From: Thermoplasmata archaeon
GTDB taxonomy: Archaea; Thermoplasmatota; Thermoplasmata; Thermoplasmatales; Thermoplasmataceae
Reading direction: 5' to 3'
Length of the DNA stretch: 5,402 nt
Assembly: GCA_021797955.1 (NCBI GenBank)
Contig: JAJZYV010000154.1
Location: forward strand, 1-5,402
A program made the position numbers and the translations under genes. Shown here piece by piece: positions 1 through 4,857 of this stretch; position 1 is the first letter of the stretch, and each line of letters starts with the position of its first letter. The notes under the pieces are model-generated. The model had not been told where the DNA came from. It saw only the letters and a program-made list of their open reading frames with translations, and searched no databases.

Positions 1-901
1 GTAATCTTTTTACAGATTCCCTGGAGTGGTCGGCATCTTCCTTGCAATTGAAATAATTTATGTCGCCATTAATCCCGTAACCATGTTTGATATCTCTCTT
101 CAAATATTCAACGACCCTATTCTTAAAAAACAGAAAATCCTTGTCATTAACTAAATAAATCTGACTTCTAAGTCCGCGATTGCTGATTGAATTGTAACTC
201 AGTCCCGCAAGGGAATTGGAGGCTATTTCCAGTTTGGACCTGTCATCAACTATGCAAACACCGTTACCAAGAATTTTCCACCTCACCTGATTTTTCTCCA
301 CAACTTTCTGAGTTTCCCTAACATCATCAGGAGTTCCCCATGAATATATATTGGAATTAGCGAAAAGTTCATCTATATCGTTAATCGGTTGATCTTGCAA
401 AATATCAAATAATAAAAATTCCGTATCTGAATATTTTTGGAATATATCTGAGCTTAAGGTCATTGAGGATATTGGTGAATTCTTATTATGGGAGATCACA
501 ACTCTGTGACCGTTTCTTATGCTTTCAAAAATGCTTTGAAACATGGTGAAAATTGGTAGAGACGGATCTAATAATGTAAAATCAAATTTCTTCATTCTTG
601 GTATTCGCAATTTTACATTCCCCTCATCTCCTAAAAGGGTTGGAATGTGCAAATATCTGCAGTAGTGGATGGTTTCTTTCACCTCTTTTTTACATGCTTC
701 TATAGTTTTTCCCGTTTCATTTGACATTATGCTTAACTTTTGATTATTGCTTAAAAATTCATTTAGTGATTCAATAAAAGCCTTCGCCAGTTTCATTCCA
801 TCTATGAAATCCCCCTTAGAATTTTCAAATTTAATTTCACCAAGTTTGATATTATCGATTTCAGCAAGATTTGTACCATCAAATTTACTGTTAATTTGCA
901 T
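1..901 (-). CDS. Divergent aldehyde dehydrogenase-superfamily protein, probably catalytically inactive (3' end outside window)
   Basis: The frame is open from the ATG at 901 to the left edge: 300 codons, no stop. I read it as ALDH-like by eye. Residues 62-83 (ETGKTIEACKKEV then CRYL) fit the ALDH E-x-GK helix. DPSLP (108-112) sits where ALDHs have PWNFP, followed by RNGHRVVISHNKNSP (129-143) where they have xAGNxVVLKPSExTP. SWGTP (187-191) falls where the FTGS loop lies. ILGNGVCIVDD (210-220) and YNSISNRGLRSQIYLV (236-251) match the ELGGxNPxIVxDDAD and FxNxGQxCxAxxRxxV blocks. On this alignment the oxyanion Asn, the Lys and Glu of KPSE, the general-base Glu and the nucleophilic Cys are all replaced (Ser, Ser, Lys or Asn, Lys or Ile, Gly). 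About 35-40 N-terminal residues of a normal ALDH also appear to be missing. No SD precedes the ATG, and an upstream in-frame ATG at 913 is followed at once by TAA, so this start is firm. Function is unknown. The coding region is AT-richer than the dehydrogenase operon. Family call moderate; gene call strong. Confidence 0.72.
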   Translation of the reverse strand, partial: MQINSKFDGTNLAEIDNIKLGEIKFENSKGDFIDGMKLAKAFIESLNEFLSNNQKLSIMSNETGKTIEACKKEVKETIHYCRYLHIPTLLGDEGNVKLRIPRMKKFDFTLLDPSLPIFTMFQSIFESIRNGHRVVISHNKNSPISSMTLSSDIFQKYSDTEFLLFDILQDQPINDIDELFANSNIYSWGTPDDVRETQKVVEKNQVRWKILGNGVCIVDDRSKLEIASNSLAGLSYNSISNRGLRSQIYLVNDKDFLFFKNRVVEYLKRDIKHGYGINGDINYFNCKEDADHSRESVKRL

Positions 902-924
902 TTTAACTTACATATGAATTTCTG

Positions 925-934
925 TTAATTAAAA
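925..934 (-). promoter_or_regulatory. TATA-like box of the leftward ALDH-like gene
   Basis: On the minus strand the sequence is TTTTAATTAA, ending 23 nt before the ATG at 901. Its centre is about 28 nt from the A of the ATG, the spacing expected for an archaeal TATA box when the transcript starts at or next to the start codon. No SD lies between them, which fits a leaderless mRNA. This is pattern-based; the local sequence is AT-rich and no convincing BRE is visible. Confidence 0.5.
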
Positions 935-957
935 TGTGAGGAGGTAAAATACTCACA
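935..957. repeat. Inverted repeat TGTGAG-N11-CTCACA in the divergent promoter region
   Basis: Perfect 6-bp arms lie at 935-940 and 952-957 with an 11-nt spacer. The arm touches the outer edge of the leftward TATA-like box, where an archaeal BRE or an activator/repressor would bind. The helical spacing between arm centres, about 17 bp, is plausible for a dimeric regulator. Arms this short can arise by chance. Confidence 0.3.
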
Positions 958-965
958 CAAGCTGA

Positions 966-988
966 CCAGAAAAATCACTCATTTCTGG
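966..988. repeat. Inverted repeat CCAGAAA-N9-TTTCTGG between the divergent genes
   Basis: Perfect 7-bp arms lie at 966-972 and 982-988 around a 9-nt centre. The element sits 20 nt upstream of the TATA-like box of the rightward membrane-protein gene and about 31 nt upstream of the box of the leftward gene, so one bound dimer could affect both. It may be an operator. A terminator is unlikely because no T tract follows and no gene ends here. Confidence 0.4.
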
Positions 989-1007
989 AAGACAAGTTTC
1001 AATAAAG

Positions 1008-1015
1008 TTTAATAT
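1008..1015 (+). promoter_or_regulatory. TATA-like box of the membrane-protein gene
   Basis: TTTAATAT is centred about 26 nt before the ATG at 1037, and the bases just upstream (ATAAAG) are purine-rich as in an archaeal BRE. There is no SD before the ATG, so a leaderless or near-leaderless transcript is inferred. Confidence 0.5.
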
Positions 1016-1036
1016 GCCGTGTAAAATTAAACTTCC

Positions 1037-1468
1037 ATGAAACGTCGAATGCTTGAGTCAGACGACTCCAGCGGAAGTGTAGTTAAAGGACTCTTTGTAA
1101 CATTCATCTCTCTAGTCCTACTTGGCCCGTTCTATATTGTGGGTTGGTTTGTTGCGGGATTACTGGGAGGTATGACAGGAAAGGGAAGTGCCAGGGGATT
1201 TGCAGCAGCATTGATTGGGGGCATGGTCGCATCCCTTGTTCTGATAGAACTGTCTTATTACCTGCCATTTTCTGTGATCACAGACATCACAAATTACACA
1301 GGAAACATCTATGTTGTGAGTACTCTAACGCACATTTTTTTGGTAACAAGAGGTAATCTGAGTGCAGATCCTTTAAAGACAATAATAGGTGCCATATTGG
1401 AGGGAACTGTGATACCTGCAATAGGTGGATTCGCTGGTGGCTCAATCTTTCCAAGAGAATCTGAATAA
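1037..1468 (+). CDS. Small glycine-rich multi-pass membrane protein (DUF5518-like)
   Basis: This encodes 143 residues. A charged, Ser/Asp-rich cytoplasmic-looking N-terminus (1-17) is followed by hydrophobic segments at about 19-46, 54-78, 90-103 (weaker) and 113-138, giving three or four membrane passes. The first, second and last segments carry small-residue motifs (GLLGG at 41-45, ALIGG at 58-62, GGFAGG at 130-135) that favour tight helix packing. There is no Cys, no signal peptidase site and no obvious catalytic motif. The layout of short Gly/Ala-rich helices resembles the uncharacterised archaeal DUF5518-type proteins, but that is recognition by style, not alignment. The start is the first ATG and has a correctly spaced TATA-like box and no SD. 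The gene is monocistronic, divergent from the ALDH-like gene, and its TAA abuts the stop of lipB. Function unknown. Confidence 0.8.
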   Translation: MKRRMLESDDSSGSVVKGLFVTFISLVLLGPFYIVGWFVAGLLGGMTGKGSARGFAAALIGGMVASLVLIELSYYLPFSVITDITNYTGNIYVVSTLTHIFLVTRGNLSADPLKTIIGAILEGTVIPAIGGFAGGSIFPRESE

Positions 1469-2113
1469 TTATATAACCCACTTATTTATTTTAGAATATT
1501 TTTTTCCTATCTGCTCTATTAGATTATTCATAAGGTAGGTTTTGTCGACATTAAGATACCCCATCGTTTCCGGTGGCAACCCACATGCCCTGATTTTTTG
1601 AAAACCTTTCATAACTATCTGATCATAATTTATTGAAATTCCGTGAAAAGATACTCCTGACTTAAGTTTCATACCCAGTGAAGCAACTTTTCTTAACCCA
1701 TCCGGGCTGTCTGATACCCAAATTCCAGGCTCTTCCCCAAGATGTGGGCTGAAACCCATGGATCTCATTGAATTCATGACTATTCCTTGTACTTCGTTGA
1801 CAAATTCCCTTACTCTTTTTGATTCGCCTTCTCGATATACCCTAACTATGGGATACATAACGAGTTGGCCCGGTCCGTGAAAAGTTACATCACCGCCCCG
1901 TTCTATTAAAATAGGATTCAACCCTTTATAATTATCAGGATCAGCGGTTCTTCCTATTGTGTATATTTCCGGTGAGTGTTCAACAAAAATATAAGTGTCA
2001 GGTATTACATCATTGACCCTTTGTTCATGCACTTTCTTCTGGAAGTCCCATGTCGATTGGAAATCCTTAATTCCAAGATCAAGAAATTGGCTTGAAGTGT
2101 AGGGGTTTATCAT
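1469..2113 (-). CDS. lipB: LipB, lipoyl(octanoyl) transferase
   Basis: LipB moves an octanoyl (or lipoyl) group from a carrier, classically acyl carrier protein, to the lipoyl-domain lysine of E2 in the cytoplasm; lipoyl synthase then inserts sulfur. From the chosen ATG the protein has 214 residues, the normal LipB length (about 210-230). Family motifs occur in order: HSPEIYTIGR (46-55), RGGDVTFHGPGQLVMYPIV (72-90), GIWV (130-133), RKVASLGMKLKSGVSFHG (141-158) with the catalytic Lys142, and IRACGLPPETMG (174-185) with the acyl-accepting Cys177. A longer frame begins at a TTG at 2149, but the ATG at 2113 is preferred: it has GGAG seven nt upstream and gives the usual N-terminus. It overlaps the end of the E3 gene by 35 nt, in another frame, so it is translated from the dehydrogenase mRNA, which places the modifying enzyme with its substrate E2. 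LplA/LplB-type lipoate ligases lack this HGPGQ plus ACG layout. Confidence 0.93.
   Translation of the reverse strand: MINPYTSSQFLDLGIKDFQSTWDFQKKVHEQRVNDVIPDTYIFVEHSPEIYTIGRTADPDNYKGLNPILIERGGDVTFHGPGQLVMYPIVRVYREGESKRVREFVNEVQGIVMNSMRSMGFSPHLGEEPGIWVSDSPDGLRKVASLGMKLKSGVSFHGISINYDQIVMKGFQKIRACGLPPETMGYLNVDKTYLMNNLIEQIGKKYSKINKWVI
1481..1505 (+). terminator. T-rich tract, probable terminator of the membrane-protein gene
   Basis: The plus strand becomes T-rich 13 nt after the stop codon, with a TTATTTATTTTAG stretch and then seven consecutive T at 1499-1505. Archaeal intrinsic termination needs only such a tract, without a hairpin. The tract lies inside the end of lipB on the opposite strand. 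No equivalent T tract is visible for the leftward operon in the sequence just beyond 1469. Confidence 0.4.
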
Positions 2114-3404
2114 AGCCAATCTCCGCAGATTCTTGAATGCCCTCTGCAACTGTCGGATGCGGATGGATTGTCATTCCTATGTCCTGAATGTTCATTCCGC
2201 TCTCAACTGCCAAAGTCAGCTCACTGATCATTTCAGAGGCATGTGGTGCAGCTATTCCTGCCCCAGTAACAGTTCCATCATCATTATAATAGATGCTGTA
2301 GAACCCCATTGAGCTATTCATCCCCTGACTTCTTCCGTTTGCAGCAAGGGGATACCTTGTTGTTTTCAATCCCCTTTCGCCAGTAGATGCAATTTCGGGA
2401 TCCGAGTAAACAACCATTGGTATGGCGTAATAATCCACTGTAGCATCTTTGCCTGCGATATTCCGTGCAACCACCTCTCCTTCGTAAAATGCCCTGTGCG
2501 CAAGCATCGGACCTCCTGTGGAGACATCTCCAAGTGCATATACATTTGTTTCAGTTGTCAATTTATGCTTATCTGTTTTTATGAATCCATTCTCCAGTTC
2601 CACTTTTAATTTTTCAAGGCCAAATCCTTCAACGTTTGGCCTTCTCCCAACTGTAACCAGAACAGCGTCTGTGGTTATTGTGGCACCCGATCCCATTTTA
2701 ACTGTAAATCGAGAGTCCTTCTTTTCAACGCTGTCCACCTTTGCCGAGAGTATTATCCTGACGCCCATTTCCTTCATTCTTCTCTCAACAGGCTTTATGA
2801 GTTCTGGGTCAATTCCATTTAAAATTCCAGGCAACATTTCTATAAGGGTAATCTGTGTACCGAGTTTGGCAAATGCAGTTCCAAGTTCAACCCCAATATA
2901 TCCTCCACCTATGATCACCATTTCCTTCGGAATTGTTTTCAGGTCAAGTATTTCCTTGTTATAGTATGCGTCTTTGAAGGCATCTATCCTTGTTGCCGAA
3001 GAACCGGTGGCAATTACTAAATTATCACATTGGTGTGTCTCTGTTCCAACCTGTACATGTTGCTTATCAACTATTTTTGCCTCTCCATTGATTATTTTGA
3101 CACCGTATGCCCTGCAAAGCGTTTCAATTCCTGATACCAGCCTGTTAATCATTGTCCATTTCCAGCTCTGCCATTGTGACATATCTATGTTGTAACTCAA
3201 TCTGACTCCCGGCAAACTCTTAAGATATGAAATATTATTGGCCATCTCTATAAGAGCTTTTGATGGAATGCACCCATAATTCAGGCATTCTCCACCTACC
3301 CTGGCTTTTTCAATCATAAGAACAGATTTTCCAAGTTGTCCCAATCTAATTGCTGCTGAATATCCTCCCGGTCCTCCTCCAATAATAATTGCGTCATACT
3401 TCAT
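2079..3404 (-). CDS. lpdA: Dihydrolipoamide dehydrogenase (E3)
   Basis: E3 is a homodimeric flavoprotein that reoxidises the dihydrolipoyl arm of E2 and reduces NAD+. From the ATG at 3404 it has 441 residues. Visible elements are the FAD dinucleotide fold IIIGGGPGGYSA (6-17) ending in Glu32; the redox disulfide GGECLNYGCIPSK (37-49) with Cys40 and Cys45; ATGSSA (132-137); the NAD-binding fold IIGGGYIGVELG (164-175) ending in Glu189, an acidic residue that favours NAD over NADP; the second FAD motif ALGDV (290-294); and the dimerisation domain with PHASEM (387-392) and the catalytic pair in HPHPTVAE (His416, Glu421). It is slightly short (family usually 450-475), mostly around 338-350 in the C-terminal domain. 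The frame can be extended three codons to a GTG at 3413 that overlaps the E2 stop. The ATG is preferred because AGGTGA lies five nt before it. Confidence 0.95.
   Translation of the reverse strand: MKYDAIIIGGGPGGYSAAIRLGQLGKSVLMIEKARVGGECLNYGCIPSKALIEMANNISYLKSLPGVRLSYNIDMSQWQSWKWTMINRLVSGIETLCRAYGVKIINGEAKIVDKQHVQVGTETHQCDNLVIATGSSATRIDAFKDAYYNKEILDLKTIPKEMVIIGGGYIGVELGTAFAKLGTQITLIEMLPGILNGIDPELIKPVERRMKEMGVRIILSAKVDSVEKKDSRFTVKMGSGATITTDAVLVTVGRRPNVEGFGLEKLKVELENGFIKTDKHKLTTETNVYALGDVSTGGPMLAHRAFYEGEVVARNIAGKDATVDYYAIPMVVYSDPEIASTGERGLKTTRYPLAANGRSQGMNSSMGFYSIYYNDDGTVTGAGIAAPHASEMISELTLAVESGMNIQDIGMTIHPHPTVAEGIQESAEIGYDKPLHFKPIS
2121..2124 (-). promoter_or_regulatory. Ribosome binding site of lipB, inside the E3 gene
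   Basis: The minus strand reads GGAG, then ATTGGCT, then ATG at 2113, a 7-nt spacing. The site lies within the last codons of E3. It decides the lipB start, since the TTG alternative at 2149 has no comparable purine-rich site before it. Confidence 0.6.
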
Positions 3405-3409
3405 GTTTT

Positions 3410-3415
3410 TCACCT
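3410..3415 (-). promoter_or_regulatory. Ribosome binding site of E3, fused with the end of the E2 gene
   Basis: AGGTGA is both the last sense codon (AGG, Arg) plus stop (TGA) of E2 and a strong match to the archaeal anti-SD. Five nt (AAAAC) separate it from the ATG at 3404. This implies translational coupling and argues against the GTG at 3413 as start. Confidence 0.75.
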
Positions 3416-4846
3416 GATTAAAAATGATATTGGATCCTCAAGGTAACCTTTTACTTTAACTACGAATCTGGCCGCATCTGCCCCATCTATCAAACGGTGA
3501 TCGCACGAAAGTGACAGTATGGTCTGGTCATCGCCCTTCTCGAAATTGCTGCCATTCTTTGTAGATCTGTGCACTGCAAGAATGGCAACTTCCGGGTAGT
3601 TTATAATTGGTGTTGAAAACAATCCGCCTATGGAACCAACATTAGAAACCGTAAATGTTGAATCCTGCACATCTGCCAAACTAAGTTTATTCTCTCTGGC
3701 TTTTTTTGCAAGGTCAGCAATTTCGTTTGAAATTTGCACGACGGATTTATCTATTGCATTTCTTACCACTGCTACAGTGAGACCACTTGGCGTATCTATC
3801 GCCACACCAATATTGATATCCTTTCTCATCAGATAGCTCTTATTTTGCTCATCGTAGTGCGCATTGAACTTTGGGAATTCGGTCAGGGTCACTGCTACGG
3901 CTTTTACAAAGAATGGAGTAAGCGATACTTTTGTCCCCTTTTCTCTCATATCATTCATTGTTTTTGTTAAAAGACCTATGTTTACTGATTCTCCTACGGT
4001 AAAGTGAGGCATGATCTGTTTGGATTTAGTCATTTTATCAAAAATAATCCTTCTAAGGCCGTGCATTTCGATTAACTGATCTCCCTCTGCGTGAGATACT
4101 TCCTGAACGACTGGTGATTCCACTTTAGTTACAGGGGGTGGTGACTCCGGCGCTTTTGGTCCTTCTGGTTTTACCTCCTTTTCAGGTTTTGGCTGAACCT
4201 TTTTTTCCTCTTGTTCTGGTCGGGACTCAGCGGGCTTTGGTTCCTCAGTCACTTGCTGCTTTTGCTGATTTGGAGGAGTTATGGGTCTAGCCGCCGGTTT
4301 GGGCGGTTCCACAGGTCTAACTGCGGGTTTTGGTTGCTCCTTTTTCTGATTCATTTCCCTTTCTGCACGGTCAAGATCCTCAAGGGTTACTCTGCCGTTT
4401 GGTCCCGAAGGGGTAATACTATCAAGGTCTATTCCTCTATCTTTCGCTATTCTCCTTATTGTGGGAGAAGCCAGTATCCTTCTATTCTGATCACCGCTAC
4501 TTTCCATCTTCATTTCACCTCCTTTTACCTCATCATCTTTCTCTTCTTTTTCTTGCTCATTGGCTGGTTCAGCCTTCTCTTCATTTGCTTTTGGCTTTGC
4601 TGGTGAACCACTTCCATCATCTATCTCTATTATTGCCTCTCCTACCTTAACTACCTGTCCTTCCTTATAGAGTATTTTGGTAACCTTCCCTTGAACAGGG
4701 CTGGGTATGTTGATATTTACCTTATCGGTCATAATCTCAACCATATCCTGATCCCTTTGCAGTTCATCGCCTTCTTTAATGATCCACTTTACTATTTCCC
4801 CTTCTGTGACTCCTTCTCCAATATCCGGTAACACAAACTTAAACAT
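3410..4846 (-). CDS. pdhC: 2-oxoacid dehydrogenase E2, dihydrolipoyl acyltransferase
   Basis: E2 forms the core of the complex and transfers the acyl group from its lipoyl arm to CoA. From the ATG at 4846 it has 478 residues. One lipoyl domain covers about 1-77, with DIGEG (8-12) and the lipoyl-lysine in MTDKV (Lys42). An acidic Lys/Glu-rich linker runs about 79-121. The peripheral-subunit-binding domain spans about 122-160 (RILASPTIRRIAKDRGID, then GPNGRVTLEDL). A long Pro/Lys/Glu linker (166-250) leads to the catalytic domain from about 257, with FFVKA (312-316), VGSIGG (403-408) and the active-site motif DHRLIDG (449-455: His450, Asp454). Linkers make this E2 longer than many archaeal or bacterial single-lipoyl E2s. 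A GTG three codons upstream overlaps the E1 beta stop; the ATG is favoured by AGGTGA five nt before it. Pyruvate versus branched-chain 2-oxoacid specificity cannot be decided here; the Thermoplasma homologue is thought to act on branched-chain substrates, so the symbol is only a family label. Confidence 0.95.
   Translation of the reverse strand: MFKFVLPDIGEGVTEGEIVKWIIKEGDELQRDQDMVEIMTDKVNINIPSPVQGKVTKILYKEGQVVKVGEAIIEIDDGSGSPAKPKANEEKAEPANEQEKEEKDDEVKGGEMKMESSGDQNRRILASPTIRRIAKDRGIDLDSITPSGPNGRVTLEDLDRAEREMNQKKEQPKPAVRPVEPPKPAARPITPPNQQKQQVTEEPKPAESRPEQEEKKVQPKPEKEVKPEGPKAPESPPPVTKVESPVVQEVSHAEGDQLIEMHGLRRIIFDKMTKSKQIMPHFTVGESVNIGLLTKTMNDMREKGTKVSLTPFFVKAVAVTLTEFPKFNAHYDEQNKSYLMRKDINIGVAIDTPSGLTVAVVRNAIDKSVVQISNEIADLAKKARENKLSLADVQDSTFTVSNVGSIGGLFSTPIINYPEVAILAVHRSTKNGSNFEKGDDQTILSLSCDHRLIDGADAARFVVKVKGYLEDPISFLIR
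4274..4333 (-). repeat. Imperfect 30-bp tandem repeat encoding a 10-residue E2 linker unit
   Basis: Residues 172-181 (PKPAVRPVEP) and 182-191 (PKPAARPITP) are tandem copies with seven of ten positions identical. The DNA repeats with a 30-bp period at roughly 70% identity, counted by eye over 4281-4310 versus 4311-4340. A local in-frame duplication that lengthened the flexible linker is the simplest explanation. Confidence 0.6.
4505..4522 (-). promoter_or_regulatory. Possible internal translation start inside E2 (GGAGGTGA and ATG)
   Basis: The minus strand reads AGGAGGTGA (from 4523 to 4515), a nine-base match to the archaeal anti-SD, followed seven nt later by the in-frame ATG of Met114 at 4507 (Met112 at 4513 is too close). 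Start here would give a 365-residue product with the subunit-binding and catalytic domains but no lipoyl domain. It is the strongest SD-like string seen in the window. It could be a coincidence of Lys/Gly/Glu codons in the linker. Confidence 0.35.
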
Positions 4847-4851
4847 TTCGT

Positions 4852-4857
4852 TCACCT
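4852..4857 (-). promoter_or_regulatory. Ribosome binding site of E2, fused with the end of the E1 beta gene
   Basis: AGGTGA encodes the terminal Arg and the TGA stop of E1 beta and forms an archaeal SD five nt (ACGAA) before the E2 ATG at 4846. The layout is the same as at the E2/E3 junction and selects the ATG over the overlapping GTG at 4855. Confidence 0.75.

Noticed and set aside
939..945. SD-like AGGAGGT on the plus strand in the intergenic region
   Set aside because: No ATG, GTG or TTG follows at a usable distance, and no frame runs into the next gene. Coincidental, or part of the inverted-repeat region.
1144..1481. Small frames overlapping the membrane-protein gene (plus 1144-1356, minus 1287-1481)
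   Set aside because: Cys/His-rich translations without motifs that overlap a coherent membrane protein in its own frame. The minus one also runs into the lipB end. Judged to be shadows.
2114..2149. Longer lipB start at TTG 2149 (12 more codons)
   Set aside because: TTG has no SD, deepens the overlap with E3 to 71 nt and adds residues not expected in LipB. ATG 2113 has GGAG at 7-nt spacing and gives normal length.
2518..2964. Plus-strand frame of 148 codons opposite E3
   Set aside because: It is the antisense shadow of the strongly supported E3 coding sequence. It has no promoter-like box, no SD and Ser/Thr/Ile-rich composition typical of such shadows.
4211..4606. Plus-strand frame of 131 codons, Phe/Leu/Trp/Ser-rich, looking like a membrane protein
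   Set aside because: The composition is the complement of the Pro/Lys/Glu linker codons of E2. It is an antisense shadow, not a real membrane protein.
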